36,274 bases of DNA from Mnemiopsis leidyi. Lineage: Eukaryota; Ctenophora; Tentaculata; Lobata; Bolinopsidae. The stretch spans positions 96,482 through 132,755 of the forward strand of contig JH154020.1 of NCBI GenBank assembly GCA_000226015.1, written 5' to 3'. The notes below the pieces were generated by a model. The model saw nothing but the letters and a program-made list of their open reading frames with translations. It was not told the DNA's origin and searched no databases. The position numbers and the translations under genes were made by a program. Shown one piece after another: positions 10,134-20,672 of the stretch (the first letter of the stretch is position 1; each line of letters starts with the position of its first letter).

Positions 10134-10425
10134 GCCCCGGCTTATAAAAATATGGTACAATTCTGCAAGGTTTACTGTGCAACCAGCGAAATCGTGCGTT
10201 TGGTTAAAAACTTATACTATTCATTAAGATATTTTAGCCATATCTTCACAAATTTTCCAGTCAGCGGCGTAACGATGCCCCGGCCACCCCGGCTACGCCG
10301 GGGGGGCGCCGTCATCAGGGGGCGCCAAATTGTCATAAAAATATGGGACAATTTTGCAAGATTTACGGCGCGACTAGCAAAATCGCATGTTTGGTTTAAT
10401 AAATTCACTATTTGTACTTTTGAAA
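10134..10425. mobile_element. Two further copies of the same MITE family, inverted relative to the first and degraded
   Basis: The segment from about 10141 to 10255 (ataaaaatatgg, then tttggttaaaaac, then cttcacaaattttcc) is the reverse complement of the interior of the 9924-10133 element. A third copy begins with CAGCGGCGTAAC at about 10261 and ends near 10415. The sequence tagtcgcgcc near 10075 pairs with ggcgcgacta near 10370 as part of a roughly 45-bp inverted repeat. The GATGCCCCGGC at 9913-9923 matches the inside end of the third copy, so the intact element probably inserted into an older relative. Confidence 0.6.
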
Positions 10426-10687
10426 GAATTTCCCTTGAAGCAATCAGACGAAACAAATGCTTGATCAAACTGTGAGAATTAAAACATCTTTATGAGGTTC
10501 ATAGTACTTTCGAGTTCATCCTAAGTGAACCTAAAAATAAAAGGTGATGTTAGTTTAAAACTAGACTAAAAACTCAAACTGTCATAAAAAGGTAGAAACA
10601 CGGAAAAAACTATCTAGTAAAGTAAAGGGATTGAAAAGGGGTTGTTAAGGTTTAGGCCATGGGGTTTCAAAGTGTTCAAAATGTGTA

Positions 10688-11498
10688 NNNNNNNNNNNNN
10701 NNNNNNNNNNNNNNNNNNNNNNNNNNNNNNNNNNNNNNNNNNNNNNNNNNNNNNNNNNNNNNNNNNNNNNNNNNNNNNNNNNNNNNNNNNNNNNNNNNNN
10801 NNNNNNNNNNNNNNNNNNNNNNNNNNNNNNNNNNNNNNNNNNNNNNNNNNNNNNNNNNNNNNNNNNNNNNNNNNNNNNNNNNNNNNNNNNNNNNNNNNNN
10901 NNNNNNNNNNNNNNNNNNNNNNNNNNNNNNNNNNNNNNNNNNNNNNNNNNNNNNNNNNNNNNNNNNNNNNNNNNNNNNNNNNNNNNNNNNNNNNNNNNNN
11001 NNNNNNNNNNNNNNNNNNNNNNNNNNNNNNNNNNNNNNNNNNNNNNNNNNNNNNNNNNNNNNNNNNNNNNNNNNNNNNNNNNNNNNNNNNNNNNNNNNNN
11101 NNNNNNNNNNNNNNNNNNNNNNNNNNNNNNNNNNNNNNNNNNNNNNNNNNNNNNNNNNNNNNNNNNNNNNNNNNNNNNNNNNNNNNNNNNNNNNNNNNNN
11201 NNNNNNNNNNNNNNNNNNNNNNNNNNNNNNNNNNNNNNNNNNNNNNNNNNNNNNNNNNNNNNNNNNNNNNNNNNNNNNNNNNNNNNNNNNNNNNNNNNNN
11301 NNNNNNNNNNNNNNNNNNNNNNNNNNNNNNNNNNNNNNNNNNNNNNNNNNNNNNNNNNNNNNNNNNNNNNNNNNNNNNNNNNNNNNNNNNNNNNNNNNNN
11401 NNNNNNNNNNNNNNNNNNNNNNNNNNNNNNNNNNNNNNNNNNNNNNNNNNNNNNNNNNNNNNNNNNNNNNNNNNNNNNNNNNNNNNNNNNNNNNNNNN
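10688..11498. other. Assembly gap (811 N)
   Basis: A run of N. Any open frame that crosses it is meaningless. The right flank is GC-rich repeat sequence, which suggests the gap hides more of it. Confidence 0.99.
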
Positions 11499-12089
11499 CG
11501 CGCGCGAAGCGATGACGGTAGGTTGTAAGCCTACAAGGATTTGCGAAGCGCGCGGCTTCCTAGATTCGGACAAGTCTCCAGTTCGCTGATCGATTACCAT
11601 GCACGTTTAACCAGGTGCTTCAGCTTCATGCTTACGCAAACGCACGCTAAGATCCAGAGGCGCGCGCGGCGCAAAAGGGCTTTGGTTAGAGCCGAGCAAC
11701 ACGCTTACACAGCAAGCAGGCGACCGGACCTGTCTCAATTTAGAGCCGCGCGCGCACGCACGTATGCCCTATACTGGTTTAGCAAATACGAAATAGGTAG
11801 CTTATCCCAAAATGAAATAACTCTTTCACTGTTAAAGTTGAAGAGATATCCGCCAGGAGAATGCAGCTTGTCTTTCTTTGTCCGACCCTCATTCGAAGCG
11901 AATATGAGAATAAAATGTCTGGAGGGTGCACGCTGCCGTACAAAGAGTGTAACAAGCTGTGCATGTGAGCCGTGCACGCACACCAATGCAATCGTCAGCT
12001 CAAAGAAAGTAATCGAAAACTATCACAATGATAATAATATATGTTTACAAGATTTTGATTTTATCCGTCGCGTCTACCGTTCTTTTTGA
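11499..12089 (+). repeat. GC-rich segment of unknown nature beside the gap, probably repetitive
   Basis: About 270 bp are strikingly rich in CG dinucleotides (cgcgcgcgaagcg, gcgcgcgcggcgc), unlike the AT-rich surroundings. A plus-strand frame stays open to 12089, but it is Arg/Ala-rich because of composition and resembles no protein I know. The inverted pairs cgcgcgaagc/gaagcgcgcg and gtaggttgtaagcctac can fold. It may be a SINE or another repeat. I do not call a gene. Confidence 0.35.
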
Positions 12090-12325
12090 GCTGCGAATAG
12101 GTCGGCCGGTATCAGTACCGCGCCAATGACGTATGCTGCACTTTTATAAATCTGTGTCCGATCCTTTAACAACTTTAAACTAGTGCTAATTAGCTGAACA
12201 CAAGTATTTACAAATATTAACAAATTTACAACTCATGTACATTAAAATGATTGCAGGTACTTTTTCAATAATGCTTGTTCATCTACCTGCACCTGCACTT
12301 ATTAACAAATTTCTCTCATATAGTA

Positions 12326-13771
12326 TTATTCAGCAAATTTTTGTGTTTGCTTGTCAAATGTCAAGATGCACAGTTTCTCCGTAAGGCACAAGTCACAGGC
12401 TCTTATTCCACCTCTATTGCTGATCGTGTCTGAAGATAGTCCATCTCTTTGGCTGGCCGTGTCTGAGGATAGTTCATTTCAAATTGTATGGAACTTGTTG
12501 CTCTTTCAACTCCCATACTTTCTTTGACAATTCGGTGCTGAGTCTCTGATTCTCGTTGTTGAAAGATCTACTATGTGCATCGTACCTTGCTTTGAATGTG
12601 TGTTCAGTGAGTCCGATGTATTGGTATTGAGTTTCCTCTGTCTGTAATGTATCTCCGTATACTACAGCAGTTTTGAGTCATTCTCTGCTAATTCGAAATT
12701 TAGCTTTATTTCTATTATTGCACACTCTAGTCTCTATCGTCTTTTTCTTCGACCGTTCTCTGTGACGTCGTGCTGTTCAGAATTGTTGATACCTTTGGTA
12801 AGCAGCTGTAAGATAACTTCCCTAGAGGACAGCAAGGTACGATTAGAATGTCCTCTAGGGAAGTGTTTTGCAAGTAGCCACAGGAACATTTTTCCGATGT
12901 TTGATTTACATTCAAGCTGTACGGTGGATTGTACCAAATGATGTCTCTGGTCCTCCTTCTCCTGATTTTAGAATCTGCCGGGTTGCTGGCTTTCTCGATG
13001 CACTCCATCTTTTCGACGTATTCACTACTTCTTAAAGCCTGTTCATATGCACCCTTGGCTTTGTTAAATTCTTTTGCATTACAAGAAATGTCTGAGAGGT
13101 GTAGTTATTATTTTTGGTAGTGGTTTGATGATGTTGGGTGGATGGTTCGACTGAGCATTGATGTATTATAGTGGGTGGTTGTTCGGCTTTCTATATGGAC
13201 AATATCTACCATTGACAGCTTTCAATGTCACATCTAAGAAATCAACTTCCACCAGGGTTGTTGTCACTGTTATTTTCAGTCCTTCTTTTTTGAAAACACT
13301 ACCGATTTGTTTCCGAAGTTTGCCCATTTTTGGACCATTCACAGCTGGTATCATTGCTAACCCGCCATCTCAATATAGGCCAATCAGGTGTGGTGGAGTA
13401 ATTTGTTGCAATTGGTGTAGCATGTACAGTCCCACAAGTTCATATGTCTTTGCACCATCATAGCTACCCATTGTCACATCGAATGTGTGGTCTTTTTTCT
13501 CCCAGCCTGTACGGTGGTGAAATAACAGTGAGTTCTTGGCATGTTTAATGATACTGATATCTTGCTCACTGGTTGTAGTGTACACTGTACTGTCTTGCAA
13601 AATCAATCGCTTTATCAAGCAGCTGTTTGGTAATCGATGGGTAGAATTAGCGGAAGCTTTATTTATATTCTTCTCTCTATCAGGTTCTGCCTTTTTATGA
13701 GTTTTAGTCACGTTGTTTGCAGGAATCAGAATATGTCCGAGTGGCATCTTATCCAAGCAATTTAAAAGCAA
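12326..13771 (-). mobile_element. Decayed Penelope-like retroelement (reverse transcriptase plus GIY-YIG endonuclease)
   Basis: Minus-strand fragments match the Penelope-like order. FDVTMGSYDGAKTYELVG lies at about 13425-13480. The catalytic region follows at 13361-13378. EVDFLDVTLKAVNGRY and PYRKPNNHPL lie at 13166-13260, SNHPPNIIKPLPK at 13100-13150 and RRTRDIIWYNPPYSLNV at 12890-12960. The GIY-YIG part is at about 12490-12690 (VVYGD, QYIGLTEHTFKARYDAH, LSKKVWELK), and an ACDLCLTEK tail ends at a stop near 12326. The copy is dead: TGA at 13370-13372 interrupts the catalytic loop just after its Tyr, the second Asp of the motif is Gly, and further stops and frame changes separate the fragments. 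The N-terminal end beyond 13771 was not identified. Confidence 0.87.
12816..12864. repeat. Perfect 16-bp inverted repeat inside the Penelope-like element
   Basis: Arms acttccctagaggaca (12816-12831) and tgtcctctagggaagt (12849-12864) are exact reverse complements with a 17-bp loop. It lies just after the NPPYSLNV part of the reverse transcriptase, where the protein similarity becomes confused. Confidence 0.9.
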
Positions 13772-14522
13772 TCTAGAGATGTAGATTTAGGAACCTACAG
13801 TTGTATGGATTTATTCTCACAGTAAGTTCATTTGTTGATAAACAGCCGCTAAAATCCATTTGTCCAAAATTATTGAAGCTGTCTCAGTCGCACACTGAAC
13901 TTTACATAATGCGAGAAAAGAAATTTAAGGTAGAAGCGTGGTGCGATCAGTTGCCAGTGCAATGTTTTATTGCACTGTGCTCTACAGGCTGCGTTCTCTG
14001 GCAGTGATGTATGGAATCAAACACCCATTACATGCATTCATCTCCTTACTACAAATTTAACGTGAAGCTGAACCCTGCAGAATCTTTTGGTTGAAATCCT
14101 TTGTTTGATAACGGACTCAACACGAACTTAAGCTACTCAGTATTCTTACTCGAATCAACTGTTTTACTTCAATTTTTCTTGACGAATTTATTTACTTTAC
14201 CATCAATTGCTTTACTGGCAGAGCAGCTTAAGGGTGAGAAGAAGCCTGAACAGGCAATCTTATCCGTCGTCTGGCTGATCCCTTCATCTATTGGAGCAAC
14301 ATGGACTCGATTTTTACACATTAAACGACTTTTTTTCGAATTTAATCCTTTTTTAATACTCGACGAACAAGAATAGTTCCAAAATTGTGTTTTATGAACT
14401 GTATTATTTTTATTTGTCATATGTATTCGGTTCTACCAGTTACCTCATGCATGCGCATCTTTAACATTTATTTAACATTTTTAATTTGATTGACTAACAT
14501 TTGCTATTCTCTCTTTTCATAG
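13772..14522. other. Non-coding stretch between the retroelement and the plus-strand exon
   Basis: Open stretches exist on both strands at 14101-14420, but none has recognisable motifs. This may include the 5' part of the Penelope-like element. The last 20 bases before 14523 are a good polypyrimidine tract with an acceptor. Confidence 0.4.
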
Positions 14523-14686
14523 TTAGAGATGCCTGAAGCTACCCCAGATGAAGCTCCAGTCTGTTATGCCCTATCAAAGTTTCTGGATAATAGTGGATTT
14601 CTCAATATCCAGCCACGATCTGGTTTTCCTCTAGAAGTTCTCAATTTCTGGCAGTATGTGGGAAAGTACCCGGTCAGTGCAGCAGG
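14523..14686 (+). CDS. Coding exon of an unrecognised protein, possibly RGS-like
   Basis: A strong acceptor (attctctcttttcatag) precedes 14523 and a consensus donor GTGAGT starts at 14687. The frame reads MPEATPDEAPVCYALSKFL, then FPLEVLNFWQYVGKYPVSAA, with the first ATG at 14529. It ends in phase 2. The LSKFLDNSG...LEVLNFW spacing resembles helices 3 and 4 of an RGS domain (inference, weak). Because an acceptor precedes the ATG, this is either an internal exon or the first coding exon after a 5'-UTR intron. The other exons of the gene are not certain. Confidence 0.65.
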
Positions 14687-16075
14687 GTGAGTGATATCAT
14701 TTAATAATATCTTGTTTGATTTTGAAAAGTTACAGTTTGGCCCCTTTACCAATAAATTCATATTTTTACTATTCGTAAATAAAGAATGATGACCGACTTC
14801 TCTTTTTCTAAAAGTTCATGTATTGATGACATTTGGTATTTAGGCATACACTTGAGCTGTGGACTTCAAAGATGTCTGATATTTTAGCAAAATGCCGGAA
14901 TTTTGTCTTACTTGAACATGTTTTTTAATATCAAGATATTAGATGGCTACACTTGCCTTCTAAGGTGCAATATCATATATGATACAAAAATTCTCAAAAA
15001 ATCAAGAGTACCAGTTGATACCATAGCAGTTGAACTACTTTTACGTTAATCATTACACATTTTCAGATTTCTGATAAACCTTACAAGCAGGCTGATTTCC
15101 CTGGAAACAAGTCACGGTTAGGGCATCTTCAATCTTCATTTACAGATCGTCTATTGTAGTTTCCTACTTAACACCACAGGGTTAGTAGCTTAGGTACAGG
15201 CCCTTGCAAGTAGGTAACATCTATCACTTCGCTGAGTTTTGCGTGTGTATTTCCGTCTTCACAGGTGCTGATCCGTGGAGGGTGCTGTTTAAGTGCATCA
15301 CGTTTAATCCATATTTGGTATAATTGGGGTCACGTGACGATTCCGTTTCCTGGATGAATGTCAAGCCCTAGATCCGCGGGTGTTAGCCAGCAAGACATGA
15401 TGTGTGTTATCTGTCTACCGCACACTTTCAAGTCTTACTAATGTATTCCTAAAACGGAGGTCTGCTGATCAAACCCCCACAAATATCCCCGGACGTGTGT
15501 GTAAGTTTGTAATCTTCCTAAATTGGCAGACAACGACACCATTTAATCATCCACACCACCTACCAAACCGACACCGAGTTACCGCACCTCTGTGGTGCTG
15601 TCAGTGGTTGATCAAAGAGGAGCCGTAATGTGACGTTCATACACTCGTCAACAAAACCGTACAACCGAAACCGGGATCTGAAGAGAAGATCTGGTGATGT
15701 TGTTGGATGCTACCAACCAGGCTCTTTTTTGTAACAGCTCAGTATGTAACGCCCGCTCTTCTAAATGTGAGATGGAGAGAAAATTTATTGCTAAATAAAA
15801 TCGCTCTGTACGTCTCCCGGTAACCACCTTCTCTGCACTTGTATGGCAGGAGAAATAAAACTTTCCTGACGGACTATCAGTTTAGTCTGCTGGCAACAAC
15901 TCAAATATAATTCTCTCTTTTCATCTCACATCTGTACGGTACAACAAAGGTAATCTTGTAGTCACGTGTTGAGTAGAGTCTGGTGAAGGAAAGTTGACTT
16001 AATGGCTTTGTCTTCAAGAGTGTTACTTTTTAACCACTGTTGGGTATATGTGTGTCGAATGATTTCCCACTTTAG
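14687..16075. other. Probable intron or intergenic sequence
   Basis: No recognisable coding signal. It contains an isolated CACGTGAC at 15331-15338 and ordinary AT-rich sequence. Confidence 0.4.
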
Positions 16076-16163
16076 GTATGCTGATCAGGTTGGAAAGCGA
16101 CTGCTTGGAAAAATCATCACGGCTTATTACCTCTTGTATTGGCTATCACTGCACTCACTATAA
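16076..16163 (+). CDS. Candidate continuation exon (in phase with 14523-14686)
   Basis: The acceptor cccactttag precedes 16076, and its phase fits the upstream exon. The joined frame continues GYADQVGKRLLGKIITAYYLL, which would suit helix 5 of an RGS-type fold. It then meets TAA at 16161-16163. Either this is a short terminal exon or a donor inside it (for example at TT|GTATTG) is used. Support is only phase, acceptor and helix-like composition. Confidence 0.35.
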
Positions 16164-18572
16164 AGCAATCTTCTGATTGTGCTGTTATGTGTGGGGAGAC
16201 AATTCCAATCAAATACAAGCTAGTAGCGTGGTGAGTTGTACACTATCTATTTCCATCCAAAACATTGAGTATTAAAGCTGTGAGAGCTCCAGTAGTTGTA
16301 TGACTCATGTGTCCCTGTATCCTAGCAAGCTCATTGTACCGGGTACCCGTGCAGCTTGTTAACCATAATACTTCTATAGTTCGACCGGGTTTTTATCATA
16401 TTCTAATTGCCTAGAAACATTGTAATTAATAATTATCTCACCAATAGTCCTTCTTCTCCGTAATGAAAATCCTGTCCATCATGAACATCACCTCATCGTC
16501 AATTAATCATTACTATCACTCGCCTAGTACTGGTGTATAAGATAAAGAAACGGTCGTGTCAACAAACACTCGTACTTGATGCGCTGCCAAGACTCGTCTT
16601 TAACACCTGATTAGGCGACCTATGCCACGTGACTACTGCTACAAAGGTTTACGTTTGCCTCGTGTGGTCTTGTGATCATTAGTTTCCCCGCTGTTCATAC
16701 CAAAGGAAGGTATAGCTGGACCAAGTCAATAGTATGAACCTAAGCCAGGCCGGTCCTGTAATTTCCATCATTGAGATAATTCTGAAATGTAACTCTCGAC
16801 CTGGAAATCGGACGATTTGTTTCTGTGTGTTTCTGTGTGTAACTAGTGTCTAGTAGCTGACTAGACATCGGAGAAGTGGGGGGGGGGGGGGGGTAAATAG
16901 TTGTGTTGTCCAATCTCTTCGTTACTAATTGTTACACTGGACCGCTCAATCAGTGTCGTGAAACAGAGCAAACTCTCCTCTCTCTCACTCAAGTTACCAC
17001 ACTAATTATCTCAATTAATTCACTGAATAATGTACATTAATAATGTATATACACACACGTACATGCGAATACAAATCTCTCTCTCTCCCTCTCTAGGCCC
17101 ACACTGGATTTCTACACAGTGTGTGATTGTACTTGTAGACTGAGTTAATGAGAAGTGAGCGAGCGAGTGTAGGTTGGAGAGAGAAAGAGAGAGATAGACA
17201 GATGGTCCGAACTGAAAATAACACGTGTGCTCTAACTTCGATGTGCAGTACGATCCCGCCGCCTCCCTAACATCAGAGTTACCGCTGAAGGATGTGGGGT
17301 CTCTAGGGGTCTGTGTTATTGTTAACAGGAACGTTTAACGTTTAGTTTGTAAGACTTTTTGTTCTTGAGAATCTAAAGAATAAGCTTTAAGGCGCTCCAC
17401 TCTTAAACTAATAAAGCAATAACACCAGTACCTTGATGGTAAGCGTAAAGAGGTGTACATTGTACAGTATCTAGTATCTACTCTATCTAAGTATCTCTCA
17501 ATCTGGACAGTGGACAGTCTGTCAGTCTACTGGTCGAATTCCAGTCCCCAATACGTAAGCACATGAACATGGTCGTGTTATCAGCTATCATCAGGCAAGT
17601 GTCGAGTGTAAGTTTCATCAAAGTGTCAGGTGTAAATTTTTGTACAAGTATCAGATATTGATCTCACATTGTTATGAGATTTTGTGTCGAGACGACGGAC
17701 GAGTGACTAGAGATTACAAAATGTTCCCACACTTATTTTCTCACGGACGATATACTGTACTTGTAGATTGTAGAATGGGATTGTACATTCACGGTACGGT
17801 GTCATTATTGCAATTCTATATTATGTTGCACTAATTTATTGCCTTCTCGCGTCTTTCTAACAAATATCCTGGTACCAGGTTACCTGGATCGGAACAAACT
17901 GTTGAAACATTTCCCTGCAATTCCATCCTAATGGTGCAAGTACTTTAATCGTGACTTTAAATCAAACACAAAAATTAACTTGTCTGTTACAAATTCATTA
18001 GAGAAATTTTGGAGAAATCTTGACAACTATTGATGATCCGGGATCCTTGAAAACTATTGGGGATCCCGATGATATGAAATCAGTTACAAAACAGTATTTA
18101 TCATTCAGTTCAAAGTTTAAAGTTGAAGCAACTAAGAATATATTATTTTGATGTATCTCCTAAGTTTCCTATCCAGTTCCCGATCACTTGTGGTGAAGTT
18201 GTCGTTGTGGTGAAGTTGTTGTCTGAAAGTTAACAAGATCTATTGATTTGGTGCCCAATCAACTGATCAATCCACCCTGTCAATCATGTGGTGAAGTTGT
18301 CCATCTAGAGTCAAGTATCCAAGCCTGCCCAGATGCTTATTATTATGCACATCACAAACTTAACTGATTTTGCTCCTGGAAGTGGAAATTTTGACAGTTC
18401 ATTTCCATTGATTTCCTCGCCAATGTTGTGTTTTCTCCGTATTGAAATAAACAACAGACTAGTTGAGTAGTTACCAAGTACACCTTGTCCACTTTTGCCA
18501 CTTCTATTATTGCCATATATTACATAGTTTATATATGGCAAGGTATCTGGAATTCCTCCCAATTATTTTGAC
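16164..18572. other. Non-coding stretch with simple repeats
   Basis: It contains a run of 16 G at 16878-16893, short CT/GA-rich stretches near 17080 and 17190, and three copies of tgtggtgaagttgt between 18190 and 18302. No coding exon is convincing on either strand. Confidence 0.5.
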
Positions 18573-18582
18573 TTTATTTATT
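18573..18582 (-). terminator. Polyadenylation signals for the GPCR gene
   Basis: Two overlapping AATAAA hexamers on the minus strand (18573-18578 and 18577-18582) lie about 100 nt after the receptor stop codon. Confidence 0.65.
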
Positions 18583-18639
18583 GAACGATAAACTTTCAGA
18601 ATGCCGTCACATTATTTCGAGTACCATGTCCATCAAACA

Positions 18640-18682
18640 AATTGACAACAAACAATTGACAACAAACAATTGACAATATAGT
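18640..18682. repeat. Short tandem repeat in the GPCR 3' UTR
   Basis: About 2.5 copies of a 16-bp unit based on acaattgacaacaaac, directly after the receptor stop codon on the minus strand. Confidence 0.7.
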
Positions 18683-19681
18683 TCAATTGATAGAACTCTG
18701 GGTTGATGCCCGAGCTGTAGTAACAGATAAAGTTGACGCCGCTCTATTTGGAGTCCCATGAAAAATCTCCTTGTGTGATAACCAGACGTAAATTACTGAA
18801 TTGTAGCTAGATCCTATTATCGGTAAAAAGTTAATCAACACGGTGTGATATACGACAATGGAAAATGTAAATTTCAATTCTAATTTCGTGACAATAACAC
18901 GTCCCATTGTCAAAACCATGATGAGGGCACTGCCTGCACTCAGTAGAGACACTTTTATTGCACTCCTCCGCCGTCTTCCCGCTTTTTCATTAGATCGAGG
19001 TAGTTGTGTTGTTTTAGAAATGTGATGTATGGTTAACAACGAAGCTACCGTCGCTGAAAGCGTCATGATCATTCCAACATTTTCGTCCAAGGATTCGAGT
19101 ATATCAATTCCGAATGGAGCTTGATTAAACGCCAAATGTGCCATCATCAGAATTCCTGTTCTAGACTGATCATCAAAAGCCAAAGTCACAGTATAAAATG
19201 TTAGCATGTACAAACACACAGCTGCTGTTATCATCTTAACAATGCTTTTGTTGAAATTGCGGAGAGGAAACCGGATGGTGTACCATCTAGACAAAGCTAT
19301 GGCACTAGTCAAGATACAGGGTGTAATGTATAGCTCCCAAGCTACAATACTCATTACTTTCTCCCAAGTCGTGCTCGGTCGTGTGTAGAAATAGTAAAAT
19401 TTTTTGCAGGTCGTTTTGTTGAAGATGAAGCCAGAAGTCTGGCAAGATTCTTCCCTTGGTTGCGAGATACCGTAGCTGAAGAGACACGTCAAGAAGACAG
19501 AAGACAGAAAGTCGGTAGCTGAGAGAGCAAGGTATAGGTCACGTGGTAGAGACTTCTTCTTGTTGAGGTTGTGTCGGAATACTAGCGGGTTTAGCAACCA
19601 GGAAACGGTTGCTATGGCAACCAGACTTATCACGATACATATATCGGGGGATGTGAACCCCCCGTTGCTATAGACAGCCAT
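18683..19681 (-). CDS. Single-exon seven-helix receptor, divergent rhodopsin-like GPCR
   Basis: From the ATG at 19681 (MAVYSNGGF) the protein has 332 residues. The open frame extends upstream to a TAA but has no earlier ATG. Numbering from 19711, the seven hydrophobic helices lie at about 23-46, 58-81, 118-143, 157-179, 208-229, 252-275 and 283-310. Helix 1 keeps its Asn (WLLNPLVF) and helix 2 its Asp (LSATDFLSS). The DRY position after helix 3 reads SRWYTIRFP, keeping only the Arg. Helix 7 has GSSYNSVIY where NPxxY is expected. Loop 3 is strongly basic (GRRRRS), and the tail is Ser/Thr-rich with no cysteine anchor. An N-glycosylation sequon (NKT) sits in extracellular loop 1. The ligand is unknown. 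Intronless orphan receptors of this kind are common in invertebrates. Confidence 0.82.
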   Translation of the reverse strand: MAVYSNGGFTSPDICIVISLVAIATVSWLLNPLVFRHNLNKKKSLPRDLYLALSATDFLSSVFLTCLFSYGISQPREESCQTSGFIFNKTTCKKFYYFYTRPSTTWEKVMSIVAWELYITPCILTSAIALSRWYTIRFPLRNFNKSIVKMITAAVCLYMLTFYTVTLAFDDQSRTGILMMAHLAFNQAPFGIDILESLDENVGMIMTLSATVASLLTIHHISKTTQLPRSNEKAGRRRRSAIKVSLLSAGSALIMVLTMGRVIVTKLELKFTFSIVVYHTVLINFLPIIGSSYNSVIYVWLSHKEIFHGTPNRAASTLSVTTARASTQSSIN

Positions 19682-19768
19682 GCTCGTTTTGTCAGTATTC
19701 ACACAAGTCAATGTTGTGATGAAAAACTCTGCGAGAAGAGAAATTTACTTTATACAACCGTGGACTAT

Positions 19769-19835
19769 ACTACTACAGAAGTATATATAAGTTAACTACT
19801 ATAGAAGTATATAAGTTAACTACTATAGAAGTATA
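19769..19835. repeat. 24-26-bp tandem repeat upstream of the GPCR
   Basis: About 2.7 copies of a unit beginning actacta(c/t)agaagtata. On the minus strand it provides TATATA-like sequence about 90-150 bp upstream of the receptor ATG, so it may overlap the core promoter (inference). Confidence 0.75.
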
Positions 19836-20378
19836 AAACCGAGAACAGTACCAAGACTTGCTCTGAGGTCCGGTAATTGTTCTCAATAGCTGCTTAAACG
19901 GTGCTTGTTGTATGAGAGCATCAGTTGCAATTTACTAATCTGTATCGCACCTGTTACAGCCAACAATATACCCCGTGCAAAAACACTGTTTCCAAACCAC
20001 AATTAGCACGTGCTCGGAATAGTAAAATGTTATAAGAGGATGATCTTGCGTTGAAACCTCATTAATGCCGTTTTGGGATGTTCAAAATTTCTCCCCGACA
20101 ACAACAAACTAACAGATAAAATTCGCAAGCCCATAGGGCATGTCATTATCTAGGTAGCCTCAAGACCGTGATACCATTGTGTAAAGGGAGTTCCTTGTCA
20201 TTTGTCACTAACTAATGAACATTATCGACTACTGAGTCAGGACTACTGACCTGCTACTCTGCAGATATCACAATACCTTGCCTCCTCAAATTCTACAAAG
20301 TACAAACCTGTGTTAATGTCAGGCTGACTTGCTCTAAATCCTGGAGTTAATCTTACCTTTCTAAGTTCCCACCACAGC
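19836..20378. other. Non-coding stretch upstream of the receptor
   Basis: No coding signal recognised apart from the open frame that continues from the 42-bp array down to 20243 on the minus strand. Confidence 0.4.
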
Positions 20379-20672
20379 TCTAGCTCCACTATTCTACTAT
20401 TTAAACCCTGCACAAACGTATCTAGCTCCACTATTCTACTATTTAAACCATGCACAAACGTATCTACCTCCACTATTCTACTATTTAAACCATGCACAAA
20501 CGTATCTAGCTCCACTATTCTACTATTTAAACCATGCACAAACGTATCTAGCTCCACTATTCTACTATTTAAACCATGCACAAACGTATCTAGCTCCACT
20601 ATTCTACTATTTAAACCCTGCACAAACGTATCTAGCTCCACTATTCTACTATTTAAACCATGCACAAACATA
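20379..20672 (-). repeat. 42-bp minisatellite, seven copies, open in one frame as 14-residue repeats
   Basis: Seven contiguous 42-bp units (starts 20379, 20421, 20463, 20505, 20547, 20589, 20631) differ at only a few positions. On the minus strand they read LDTFV(H/Q)GLNSRIVE, a two-heptad unit with hydrophobic residues spaced like a coiled coil. The frame stays open from about 20750 to 20243, and the flanking sequence (WELRKVRLTPGF, then GLYFVEFEEARYCDICRVAGQ) is not repetitive. The first ATG lies within the last unit read. Whether this is an exon or a chance open minisatellite cannot be decided here. Confidence 0.85.

Noticed and set aside
10614..11600. Long open frames across the first N run on both strands
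   Set aside because: They are open only because N blocks contain no stops.
11541..12089. 182-codon plus-strand open frame after the gap
   Set aside because: Arg/Ala-rich because of CG-rich DNA, no motif, no splice support, probably repeat sequence.
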